Shown: piece after piece, positions 1-6,269 of the stretch
How the letters are laid out: every line of letters begins with the position of its first letter
Numbering within the stretch: the first letter of the stretch is position 1
NCBI GenBank assembly: GCA_946403615.1
Contig: CAMJAO010000094.1
Location: 1-7,718 of the forward strand
Source: an uncultured Prevotellaceae bacterium
Lineage (GTDB): Bacteria; Bacteroidota; Bacteroidia; Bacteroidales; Bacteroidaceae
DNA: 7,718 nucleotides
Direction of reading: 5' to 3'
Position numbers and translations under genes: made by a program
Notes under the pieces: generated by a model
What the model saw: the letters and a program-made list of their open reading frames with translations, nothing else
Told to the model about the DNA's origin: nothing
The model's database searches: none

Positions 1-854
1 TCGTCGTTGGCTTCCGGCAACAGACTGTCGACGGCGTTGATGGCCTGTCGCACCATGTCGGGCGTGGCTTGCCGGGTAATGATGGTGTCGCCGGGAAGGA
101 TGGGCAGATATTCGTCTGCATGGATGATGCCGATAAACTTATCCCCCCGGAACGCTATGCGCCACTCAAAGACGGGGTAGGCGGCAGACAGGGGCAGGTC
201 ATATTTTTTCAGATAGGGCAGATAGGGTCTCGCGTCGCGTATGTCAAGAATGGGGTCGGTGCCTCCAAACCGTGTCACATCGCCTGTGTTGTACATCATC
301 AGCACGCCGCGCTCTACGGGTGGGGGAGCCTCTGACAACTGATGCAGCCTGATGGTAGAAGAGACGGTGATGCCCTCTGCCTTCGCTCTTTTCCGCAGCC
401 GTTCCAGCAGGTCAAAATAGTTTTGCCGGGTTTGCTTGGTCCAGTCGCAGTCGAGTTGAATCTCTTTGACGGGTCCCAACTGATGTGTCTCACTCATCTG
501 CATGATGCGTTTGAACAGCAGCGAGTCGAGTGCGGGTTGCGGGTGATACATACAGTCATTGACTATGAAGACAGTCGGCACGATCTCCACATTGTCGGGC
601 TTGGGGGAGAGTACCTGCACGGTGGCGTTCGGCATGGGATGCCCTTTGTCGAGCACCACGTCGAAATAGCGCAGGTAGATGCGCTGTATCTGTTGTGACC
701 GGATGAACTGGTACTGCGAAGAGTCGAGCTCAAACACCGTGCTCCAATAATATGCGGATTGCATCTGCTCATGCCGTTTTTGACACGAGCAGACGCAAAT
801 CAACAGTCCTAAAAGGATGCTATTGCGCCAGAATGAAGACGCGGAATGTGACAT
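1..854 (-). CDS. Putative lipoprotein of unknown function, possible TIM-barrel fold (3' end cut by window edge)
   Basis: The frame is open from an ATG at 854 to the window edge, giving 284 codons with no stop. The N-terminus is a lipoprotein signal: a short polar start, a hydrophobic stretch (SILLGLLICV) and a VCSC lipobox, so Cys24 would be lipidated and the protein anchored to a membrane, probably facing the periplasm or surface. Visible segments include WSTVFELDS (about 37-45), RIYLRYFDV (58-66), EIQLDCDWT (131-139), STIRLHQL (166-173) and RGVLMMYNTGD (182-192). Alternating beta-like strands and acidic residues at strand ends (LDCDW) suggest a glycosidase-like TIM barrel; there is a loose resemblance to DUF3142-type proteins, but this comes from memory of the pattern, not a search. 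The start lies 5 nt after the nuclease stop, so the two are probably translationally coupled. No reaction can be assigned. The reading frame is well supported, the function is not. Confidence 0.85.
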   Translation of the reverse strand, partial: MSHSASSFWRNSILLGLLICVCSCQKRHEQMQSAYYWSTVFELDSSQYQFIRSQQIQRIYLRYFDVVLDKGHPMPNATVQVLSPKPDNVEIVPTVFIVNDCMYHPQPALDSLLFKRIMQMSETHQLGPVKEIQLDCDWTKQTRQNYFDLLERLRKRAKAEGITVSSTIRLHQLSEAPPPVERGVLMMYNTGDVTRFGGTDPILDIRDARPYLPYLKKYDLPLSAAYPVFEWRIAFRGDKFIGIIHADEYLPILPGDTIITRQATPDMVRQAINAVDSLLPEAND

Positions 855-859
855 AGGGA

Positions 860-3769
860 TTATTTCACCACGTATTTCTTGCCTTCTCTGATGTAGACAC
901 CCTTCGGCAATTGACGGGTGTTCATGCGCTGACCGCTCAGAGAATAGACAGAGGAGTCGCTGGTTTGGGTATTGATGGCGGGAGCGGTAATGCCTGTGAC
1001 ATTCTTAAACTCAAAGGCTCTCATGCCCTTGGCGGCTGCGGCGGGAACTGCCAGGTATGCACGGTGTGCTTTCGAGATGAATGGTGCTCCGTCGTCCGCG
1101 CCGAAATAGAAACCGATGGATGCCGGGTCTTTGGTCTCATTGTCCACGGCCAGCATGTAGAATTTATAGGCTGTTCCTTCCTCGTCACCAACAGTGGTGG
1201 CATTGTCGTCGAAACCTTTCAGCATGTTGGTTTCGGGCGCGTCGCCTGCTTCCATGGTCTCTGCGAAGGTGTAGGTCTCGGTGGTTGTCAATCCGTCATA
1301 AACGACCACTGCCGTACCGGCCGGGATGATTTCGCCCTCGGCGTATGTCTTGGTGAGCATGAGTTTGCCGTTGCTGACGGAATAGGTGGTGGCCTCTACG
1401 CCCTCAGGCACAACGAGGTTCACATCTCCGTAATACAACGACGCATAACCTGTGCTGCCGATGGTCAGCGACACACCTTCCGAAGAAGTCATGATCTCTT
1501 TATAGAGCATGGGGTTTTGCTGGGTGTTCTTGTAACAACGGAACAATCCCGAGGTGTTGTATTGCAGGAAGTAGGCACTTCGTGACAAGTTATTGATTTT
1601 GGCATTGCCGTTTTCATCAAATGTGATATCCCACTTGCCGTCATCGGTGGCATTGGTCTGCTGATTCAGCGAATTGCTGTTAGATGTCAGGGCGAGGTAT
1701 TTATCGCCATCTTTGATGAGCCAGTTGTCACCCGACTTCTCCAACACCAGTACGGCTGCTTCATTGCTCTCGTTGTTCATATCTATCTGGTGGTCGTCGA
1801 TGACTACTTCGCCAACATCACCTTTGTCTTTGTTGAACATCTTATATGCGACATTGCCCGGCTCATACACGAGCAGATAGTTCTTGCCATCCTCCAAATC
1901 GTTGACCGATGTGATCTTCTCACAGATGCCTGTATTGATGAGAGGCTGACCGGAGAGGCTGACCGTCAGTGTGTAAGTGGCATCCTCGGCAGCCATATAG
2001 GTGTTGTCGCCGTCGAAAGAAGCGATGATGGTAGCGACACCCTCGTTGTGGGGCGTCACCTCACCAGTGGCGGGGTCAACGGTGGCCACAGTCTCATTGT
2101 CGCTGGCATAGACGACCTCGATATCCGCATTGCTTGGCGTGATGGTCAGCGCCGGCTCAGTGAAGTCTTCACCGATGGTGGCTGCGGCTTCATCTTCAGA
2201 GAATGCCAGTGTGACAGGGATAAGTTCGGTCTCTCCGCCTTGTGTGTCGCCAGTCAGCATGAAGTTGTCAACGCGGGTGTTATTGTCAGACGTCGTCGTA
2301 AACTTCAATGCCAATGTTGATGTGCCTTCAGGAACAGTGATGGTATATGAATAGACTTTGTCCTTGTAAGTGCCTGCGCTGATGCTGACACCTGATGTGG
2401 TCGAGGTCAGTGCCAAATTATTGTTGCCGCTGTTGAATGTCAGGTGCATCTCACCGCTTGCATGGCCCAAGGTGATGGTGGCGATAAAGTAGTTGATGCT
2501 ACGGCTGCTCTTGGGAATCAGCAGTTCCGGTGCCTCACCGCCTGACATAGTCCCGTCGAACAGTTTTTCATATTGACCGCCGTCGCCGATATAAGTGGCC
2601 ACTGAATTCTTCACATCTTCCACCTTCATGCCGGCGCTGCCGCTTGACCAGTCTTCAGCCCAGATGATGTTTTCTTCGGTCTGTCCACCCTGCGTGAAAG
2701 TGAAGGTGGCGGTGGTGACGGCGCTGCTGTTGCCGTTAAGTGTGGCGAAGGCTTTGACGGTGGTTGTCTCGCTGAGGGTGAATGCCGCATTGTAACGTGT
2801 GCTGGCGGTGGTGGGATTGGTGCCGTCGGTGGTGTAATAGATGGCTGCGCCTTCTGTGCTGCAGGCGATGCTCACGCTCACAGGCTCAGTGTATTTGCCT
2901 CCGGCAGGTGAAATGACAGGACGTGCCACGGTCTCCGACGAACTGCCGTTGTAGTTGAGCGGGTCGAACGGCGTGGTGGTCTTGTCGCCCCAGATATATT
3001 CCTCCAGACCGGGGAAATCGACAAACGGGTTGCGGTTGTGTTGTATCATATCCACCGCCTTGTTGCGGTCTATCTCCTTTTGGCTCACAGGGTCTTCTTT
3101 CGCCCACCGCATCAGCATGGTCTGTGCCCATGAACTGAATCCGTTGGCGGTGAACATGCCACCGCTCCAGGTGCTTGTCCTCAACTGATCTTCATAGCAG
3201 GTGGCCATGTAGAAGTAGATACGGGCGATGTCGCCTTTGTATTCATCGTTGGGCTCAAAGATGTCACCGCTGAAACCGATGCTGGAGTCGCACGGTCCCC
3301 ATTTGCTGAAACCATTGTAAGAGGATCCATCAGGGTTGCTGGTCTCGCCATAGGGCAGATTGCCGCGTTTGGAGTTGACCCAGCTGTCTGTCGGCAACAC
3401 ATGGAAGATGTCGGAATACATCGGACTTTTCTTGCTGAACCAACTGCTCGGCACGGTGTGCTCTTTGTTGTAGCCCACGCCCTCTGTACCGGTATTGGTG
3501 TCGGTCACCTTGTATTTCTTTTTCACCGAATAGATGTCAATCAGATAGCCGTCAGCATCGGTGTCGGTGGTGGCATAATGGTCGTTGAGTGATTTATATC
3601 CCAACGTAGTATGCGATGAGATAATGTCGCTCAACGCCGTTTTCAGTTGGGCGCCCGATTTGTTCGCCGCGTCGGCGTAATATGTGTCAGGGTCGTGCAG
3701 CTCCTGCGACCATGCGCCACAAAAAGCCATGACCGTCATGACCAATAATAATGTTCGTTTCATATTCAT
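860..3769 (-). CDS. Secreted endonuclease I-family protein with Ig-like domains and C-terminal T9SS-like tail
   Basis: Probable extracellular DNA/RNA endonuclease, 969 residues from the chosen ATG. Residues 1-21 form a type I signal peptide, with likely cleavage after AWS before QELHD. Residues about 24-261 match the Endonuclease_1 (PF04231) pattern: NKEHTVPSSWF with His104 as likely catalytic residue, DIFHVLPTDSWVNSKRGN (about 120-137), ARIYFYMATCYED, and HNRNPFVDFP near the domain end. Then come a CHB_HEX_C-like domain (about 283-358, IYYTTDGTNP), a jelly-roll-like segment (about 368-508), a Big_2-like Ig domain (about 515-604, ATVDPATGEVTPHNEGVATI), a ligand-binding-like segment (about 618-760), a beta-rich region common in Prevotella surface proteins (about 763-925), and a tail, SSVYSLSGQRMN then LPKGVYIREGKKYVVK, typical of Por/T9SS sorting ends. 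The same frame is open upstream to 3895, but that extension overlaps the peptide gene and precedes the signal peptide. ATG at 3763 (two codons on) is equally possible. Roles in nutrient DNA scavenging or matrix degradation are inferred. Confidence 0.9.
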   Translation of the reverse strand: MNMKRTLLLVMTVMAFCGAWSQELHDPDTYYADAANKSGAQLKTALSDIISSHTTLGYKSLNDHYATTDTDADGYLIDIYSVKKKYKVTDTNTGTEGVGYNKEHTVPSSWFSKKSPMYSDIFHVLPTDSWVNSKRGNLPYGETSNPDGSSYNGFSKWGPCDSSIGFSGDIFEPNDEYKGDIARIYFYMATCYEDQLRTSTWSGGMFTANGFSSWAQTMLMRWAKEDPVSQKEIDRNKAVDMIQHNRNPFVDFPGLEEYIWGDKTTTPFDPLNYNGSSSETVARPVISPAGGKYTEPVSVSIACSTEGAAIYYTTDGTNPTTASTRYNAAFTLSETTTVKAFATLNGNSSAVTTATFTFTQGGQTEENIIWAEDWSSGSAGMKVEDVKNSVATYIGDGGQYEKLFDGTMSGGEAPELLIPKSSRSINYFIATITLGHASGEMHLTFNSGNNNLALTSTTSGVSISAGTYKDKVYSYTITVPEGTSTLALKFTTTSDNNTRVDNFMLTGDTQGGETELIPVTLAFSEDEAAATIGEDFTEPALTITPSNADIEVVYASDNETVATVDPATGEVTPHNEGVATIIASFDGDNTYMAAEDATYTLTVSLSGQPLINTGICEKITSVNDLEDGKNYLLVYEPGNVAYKMFNKDKGDVGEVVIDDHQIDMNNESNEAAVLVLEKSGDNWLIKDGDKYLALTSNSNSLNQQTNATDDGKWDITFDENGNAKINNLSRSAYFLQYNTSGLFRCYKNTQQNPMLYKEIMTSSEGVSLTIGSTGYASLYYGDVNLVVPEGVEATTYSVSNGKLMLTKTYAEGEIIPAGTAVVVYDGLTTTETYTFAETMEAGDAPETNMLKGFDDNATTVGDEEGTAYKFYMLAVDNETKDPASIGFYFGADDGAPFISKAHRAYLAVPAAAAKGMRAFEFKNVTGITAPAINTQTSDSSVYSLSGQRMNTRQLPKGVYIREGKKYVVK

Positions 3770-3803
3770 AAGGCTGATGTTTTTTAAGGTTGATAGTTCG
3801 TGT

Positions 3804-3968
3804 TTAGTCCCATACGTTGACTGCGGGTTTGTCAGATGACTCTTCCGTGTCAAAGGAGGTGTCGTTTCCCAGTTGCTCGTCACCGAGTTTGTCATGAATG
3901 CTGAGAGCGGCCATGAGCGGCTCTTCTGTCTTTACCTGTTTGATGGCAGGCCTGATGTATTTTCTCAT
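3804..3968 (-). CDS. Small 54-residue peptide, KPxI-like Bacteroidales type, function unknown
   Basis: A 55-codon frame runs from ATG at 3968 to TAA at 3804-3806. The product starts MRKYIRPAIKQVKTEEPLMAA: a basic N-terminus, an I-R-P-A-I motif, then LMAA near residues 18-21. The rest is polar and acidic (DKLGDEQLGND, DTEESSD) and ends in NVWD. Many Bacteroidales, especially Prevotella, encode short peptides with this plan (M-K/R-K-Y-I-x-P-x-I, then L-[ML]-A-[AG]-[AS], then an acidic tail); I recognise the pattern but know no established function. There is no membrane segment or standard signal peptide. It lies 34 nt upstream of the nuclease start and 77 nt downstream of the nucleotidyltransferase stop, so it is probably the first gene of the peptide-nuclease-lipoprotein unit. 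It overlaps the in-frame 5' extension of the nuclease frame in a different frame; the family-like N-terminus is why it is called as the real gene. Confidence 0.72.
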   Translation of the reverse strand: MRKYIRPAIKQVKTEEPLMAALSIHDKLGDEQLGNDTSFDTEESSDKPAVNVWD

Positions 3969-4012
3969 CTTGATAATGTGTTCTTTTGAAAAATGATGAT
4001 GTTTTAGATATT

Positions 4013-4020
4013 CAGAATTA
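4013..4020 (-). promoter_or_regulatory. Possible Bacteroidetes -7 element in AT-rich gap
   Basis: On the minus strand the gap between the nucleotidyltransferase and the peptide gene is strongly AT-rich. It contains TAATTCTG, one mismatch from the Bacteroidetes primary sigma -7 consensus TAnnTTTG. It would leave a 5' leader of about 40 nt before the ATG at 3968. No good TTTG -33 element sits at the expected 19-21 nt spacing, so this is only a weak candidate. It is recorded because it is the best place in the left half for an internal promoter driving the peptide, nuclease and lipoprotein genes. Confidence 0.2.
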
Positions 4021-4045
4021 TATTAAATGATCAATGTTGTCGATG

Positions 4046-5137
4046 TTAATGATGTTTCCTCCTCCACAAGAAGTGATAGCATTTGAACCACGGCTCCCAA
4101 ATACACTCAGCGGGGAAGTAACTGACCAGTCGCAGGTCGCGCCAGAGTGTCTGAACGTTTTTCTTACGCTTCGAGTCGGTCGAACCTCCGAGCATCCGCT
4201 CGTCGTACATGCCGAAATTGCCACCGGCCAGGATTTCTCTCAACAAGAGCTTGCCGCATCGCTCGTGGGGCGCTATTACCATCAACCGGCGGTCCATGCC
4301 CAATACTTCGGTGAGCACCCACATCAGCGCTCCGCCCATCTTGCGCATACCCACATGGCGCAGGTCTTTTTCGGCCTGTTCGCGTTCTTCCTCTGTGGGG
4401 ATGCCGTGAGATGACAGGAGGTAATAATAATCAATGATTTGTCTCAGTCCGATGCCTTCGCGGAAAACATGGTGGGCTATATGCGCCAGCTCGTACACCA
4501 CATTCATGCGCCAGGTGGGCACTGCTACTTGTCCTTCGGTTTCGGGCAGAGTGACCATGTTCTCGAACGATTCCTTGCCTGTCTCCTCGAAAAACCGTTG
4601 CAGGCGTTTGTTGTACCACGGACAACTCATCCATGACGGACGGTAATGCACCTCGATGGGTATCTTCTCCGTTGCCATGAAATCGATGTGATGATAGAGG
4701 GCCTTGGCTTTGGGACGTATGGTATGGATGTATTGGATGACTTTGTCGTCGCCGCCCTCCACATAGATGTCGATGTCGCCGCTATGGCGCAGCAACGGGT
4801 CGGGATAGCGCAGCGAGTTGCCTTGGCCTTTGAGCAGACAAGAGCGGAATCCTTCTTTCTTGAAATTCTGATAGACCCATAACGACCTGTTGTTGGTCTT
4901 CCTGCTTTTCTTCGTGATTTGTGTGCAGTATGCCATCCATTCCAGCACATCGTCGTCGGTGGGCTTGTTGGTGTCGATGTCACTGAGCCGTTGCATCCCG
5001 TGCCAGCAAACGCCAACGATGGTCTGTTGCTTTGCCCATGACAGCAGGTCGTGCCAGTCGATATTGACAATCGAGGCCGGCACCGCGGCGTTGTCGTCTA
5101 AGCAAAATCTCACGAAATCTAAGTAAGAAGAGGTCAT
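4046..5137 (-). CDS. NTP_transf_5 family nucleotidyltransferase-like protein
   Basis: Full-length 363-residue cytosolic protein matching the uncharacterised nucleotidyltransferase family PF14907. Residues about 101-126 hold the family core: LLKGQG (Lys103), then RHSGDIDIYV with Asp121 and Asp123 as the likely metal-binding pair. IEVHYRPSW (161-169) supplies the probable third acidic position (Glu162). A helical C-terminal half has the usual YELAHIAHHVF (215-225) and GLRQIIDYYYLL (230-241) segments. All expected acidic residues are present, so it looks active. Family members occur in polysaccharide loci and in some lasso-peptide loci, where they act with a kinase on a modified peptide; neither substrate nor product can be read from this sequence. 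It starts 22 nt after the glycosyltransferase stop, consistent with one operon. Its stop is followed by an AT-rich gap and then the small peptide gene. The C-terminus is basic (WRRKHH). Confidence 0.88.
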   Translation of the reverse strand: MTSSYLDFVRFCLDDNAAVPASIVNIDWHDLLSWAKQQTIVGVCWHGMQRLSDIDTNKPTDDDVLEWMAYCTQITKKSRKTNNRSLWVYQNFKKEGFRSCLLKGQGNSLRYPDPLLRHSGDIDIYVEGGDDKVIQYIHTIRPKAKALYHHIDFMATEKIPIEVHYRPSWMSCPWYNKRLQRFFEETGKESFENMVTLPETEGQVAVPTWRMNVVYELAHIAHHVFREGIGLRQIIDYYYLLSSHGIPTEEEREQAEKDLRHVGMRKMGGALMWVLTEVLGMDRRLMVIAPHERCGKLLLREILAGGNFGMYDERMLGGSTDSKRKKNVQTLWRDLRLVSYFPAECIWEPWFKCYHFLWRRKHH

Positions 5138-5159
5138 ATTAATGGATGGAGAGGGATGA

Positions 5160-6161
5160 TTATGATTTGTCCGGTGTTAATTCTTTACAAACTTGCGCCA
5201 CGATGCGGGCGTAATCGGTTTCCGTGCATTGTGTGGTGATGAAGTCATGGAAACGGTCGGCCTCTGCTTTCCGCTCATCCTCATGCTGGAGGTAATAGCG
5301 TATCTTATCGCGCCACTGCTCGGGATCCTTCCCGCAGAGTTGGTAGGGCATGAAATATTCTTTCATCGCCTCGGTGTCGGAGGTGAGCACCATGCGCCGG
5401 TTGGCGGCAGCCTGATACATCACCGTGAGTCCTGCGGGAGCATTGATGCTCAGGGGCAGCACCACCAAGGTGGATTGACAAAGACGGAACATGAATTCCT
5501 TATAAGGCATGTTACATCCGATCTTGACGTTTTGTGGCAGGTCATCTCCGTGTTTCTTCATAAATGGGCGGAAGATGTGCTTCGGCATGACCATGTAGAA
5601 TTTCAATTCGGGTGTGATGCGTATGATGTCGAGCATCAGTTCCCAATCGCGGCCGCTCGCTCCGCCGCAGAACACGATGTCTTTGTTCTTGCCTTCGGAA
5701 TACTGCGGGGTGCAATAATAATCATGATAGACATCGTGGAGCAGTGGGTATTCCACGTCGATGCCCAATTGTTTGTTCAGCCATTTGCCGTAAGGCACGG
5801 ATGTCACCGTGGCACGGAAGTTCTTCGCTTGGAACGCTTTCTTGCAAAGATAACGGTGCAGTTTGTTCTTAAGCGTCTTGTCTTTCTTCAGCAGGATGTT
5901 GAGGCTGACGAACTGCCGTTTGCGGAAGGTCAGTTTGCATATCCACCATGCCAGCACCGCTTGCAGGTAATGCCATGCCACAATCGTATCGCCTTTCTTG
6001 GAGGCACGTACCGCTTTCAGACTGCCTCCGAAATGCCGCCAGTGACGCATGTACCATTGTTGGTAATCGTGCGAATAGATACACCGCACATTTTCCTCAC
6101 CCAATTCCTTGATGAGGTATTGGTCGTCCCAGCGGTCGTGATGAAAAAGAAAGTAAATCAA
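5160..6161 (-). CDS. GT-B-like glycosyltransferase, TTG start
   Basis: A 333-residue protein that would transfer a sugar from a nucleotide donor during surface polysaccharide assembly. The N-terminal half starts directly with a beta strand (IYFLFHHDRWDD) and has a basic middle (about 78-117), as in membrane-associated GT-B enzymes. The second Rossmann half begins at DIVFCGGASGRDWE (161-174), followed by LKFYMVMPK, and the donor-binding region near 235-262 includes LPLSINAPAGLTVMYQAAAN and RRMVLTSDTEAM, resembling the E-x7-E zone of GT4-like enzymes though the classic glutamates are not clear. CAZy family and linkage cannot be assigned. The predicted start codon is TTG: no ATG or GTG lies in frame between the upstream in-frame stop inside the ugd 3' end and residue 38, and the TTG places the first strand at residue 2. 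No Shine-Dalgarno is visible. The gene follows ugd after a repeat-bearing spacer and precedes the nucleotidyltransferase by 22 nt. Confidence 0.82.
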   Translation of the reverse strand: MIYFLFHHDRWDDQYLIKELGEENVRCIYSHDYQQWYMRHWRHFGGSLKAVRASKKGDTIVAWHYLQAVLAWWICKLTFRKRQFVSLNILLKKDKTLKNKLHRYLCKKAFQAKNFRATVTSVPYGKWLNKQLGIDVEYPLLHDVYHDYYCTPQYSEGKNKDIVFCGGASGRDWELMLDIIRITPELKFYMVMPKHIFRPFMKKHGDDLPQNVKIGCNMPYKEFMFRLCQSTLVVLPLSINAPAGLTVMYQAAANRRMVLTSDTEAMKEYFMPYQLCGKDPEQWRDKIRYYLQHEDERKAEADRFHDFITTQCTETDYARIVAQVCKELTPDKS

Positions 6162-6162
6162 T

Positions 6163-6183
6163 GTGGAATGACGAATGTAGAAT
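6163..6183. repeat. Three tandem heptads ending in GAAT
   Basis: On the plus strand three 7-nt units lie end to end: GTGGAAT, GACGAAT and GTAGAAT. On the minus strand this reads as ATTC followed by three variable bases. The array ends at the TTG start of the glycosyltransferase gene, so it occupies its immediate leader. Short ATTCNNN arrays of this kind are seen in intergenic DNA of some Bacteroidetes, which is a recollection and not a search result. Function is unknown and chance is possible at this length. Confidence 0.45.
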
Positions 6184-6212
6184 TGCCTCTCCGCGATTTC
6201 TTTGAAACTACT

Positions 6213-6230
6213 CCCTCCCCTCGGGGAGGG
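6213..6230. repeat. GC-rich perfect palindrome, possible hairpin or REP-like element
   Basis: CCCTCCCCTCGGGGAGGG is a perfect 8-bp inverted repeat around a 2-nt centre; as RNA it could form a 7-bp GC-rich stem with a 4-nt loop. It lies 38 nt past the ugd stop in the spacer before the glycosyltransferase. There is no U-run after the stem on the minus strand (GAGTAGTTTC follows), so a classical intrinsic terminator is not supported; mRNA end stabilisation or a dispersed REP-like element fits better. Similar CTCCC...GGGAGGG elements are familiar between genes of Bacteroidetes, from memory. Confidence 0.6.
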
Positions 6231-6269
6231 TCGGCGAGGGTGCTCCCAAGTGGGTCGGCGAGGGTGCTC
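6228..6269. repeat. 18-nt direct repeat, partial tandem duplication
   Basis: GGGTCGGCGAGGGTGCTC occurs exactly at 6228-6245 and again at 6252-6269, a 24-nt period with 1.75 copies. The first copy shares its leading GGG with the right arm of the neighbouring palindrome, so palindrome and repeat look like one element of which the right flank was duplicated. The second copy ends on the last base of the ugd stop codon, so the element abuts the coding region without changing the normal protein end. Confidence 0.75.

Noticed and set aside
563..772. A 69-codon minus-strand open frame inside the lipoprotein
   Set aside because: It lies in a different frame within the longer lipoprotein frame, which has a lipobox and continuous coding to the window edge; the shorter translation is Ser/Pro/Cys-rich shadow sequence.
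911..1585. A 224-codon plus-strand open frame opposite the nuclease C-terminal part
   Set aside because: It mirrors the codon pattern of the nuclease gene, has no recognisable domain and no independent gene context.
3770..3895. N-terminal 42-residue extension of the nuclease
   Set aside because: It would place the signal peptide internally, and it overlaps the small peptide gene, whose N-terminus fits a known pattern.
6213..6230. Classical rho-independent terminator after ugd
   Set aside because: The stem is strong but no T-run follows on the transcribed minus strand; the same transcript probably continues into the glycosyltransferase.
6213..6269. CRISPR-like repeats
   Set aside because: There are only two copies of an 18-nt unit with a 6-nt gap, no spacer-sized intervals and no cas genes.
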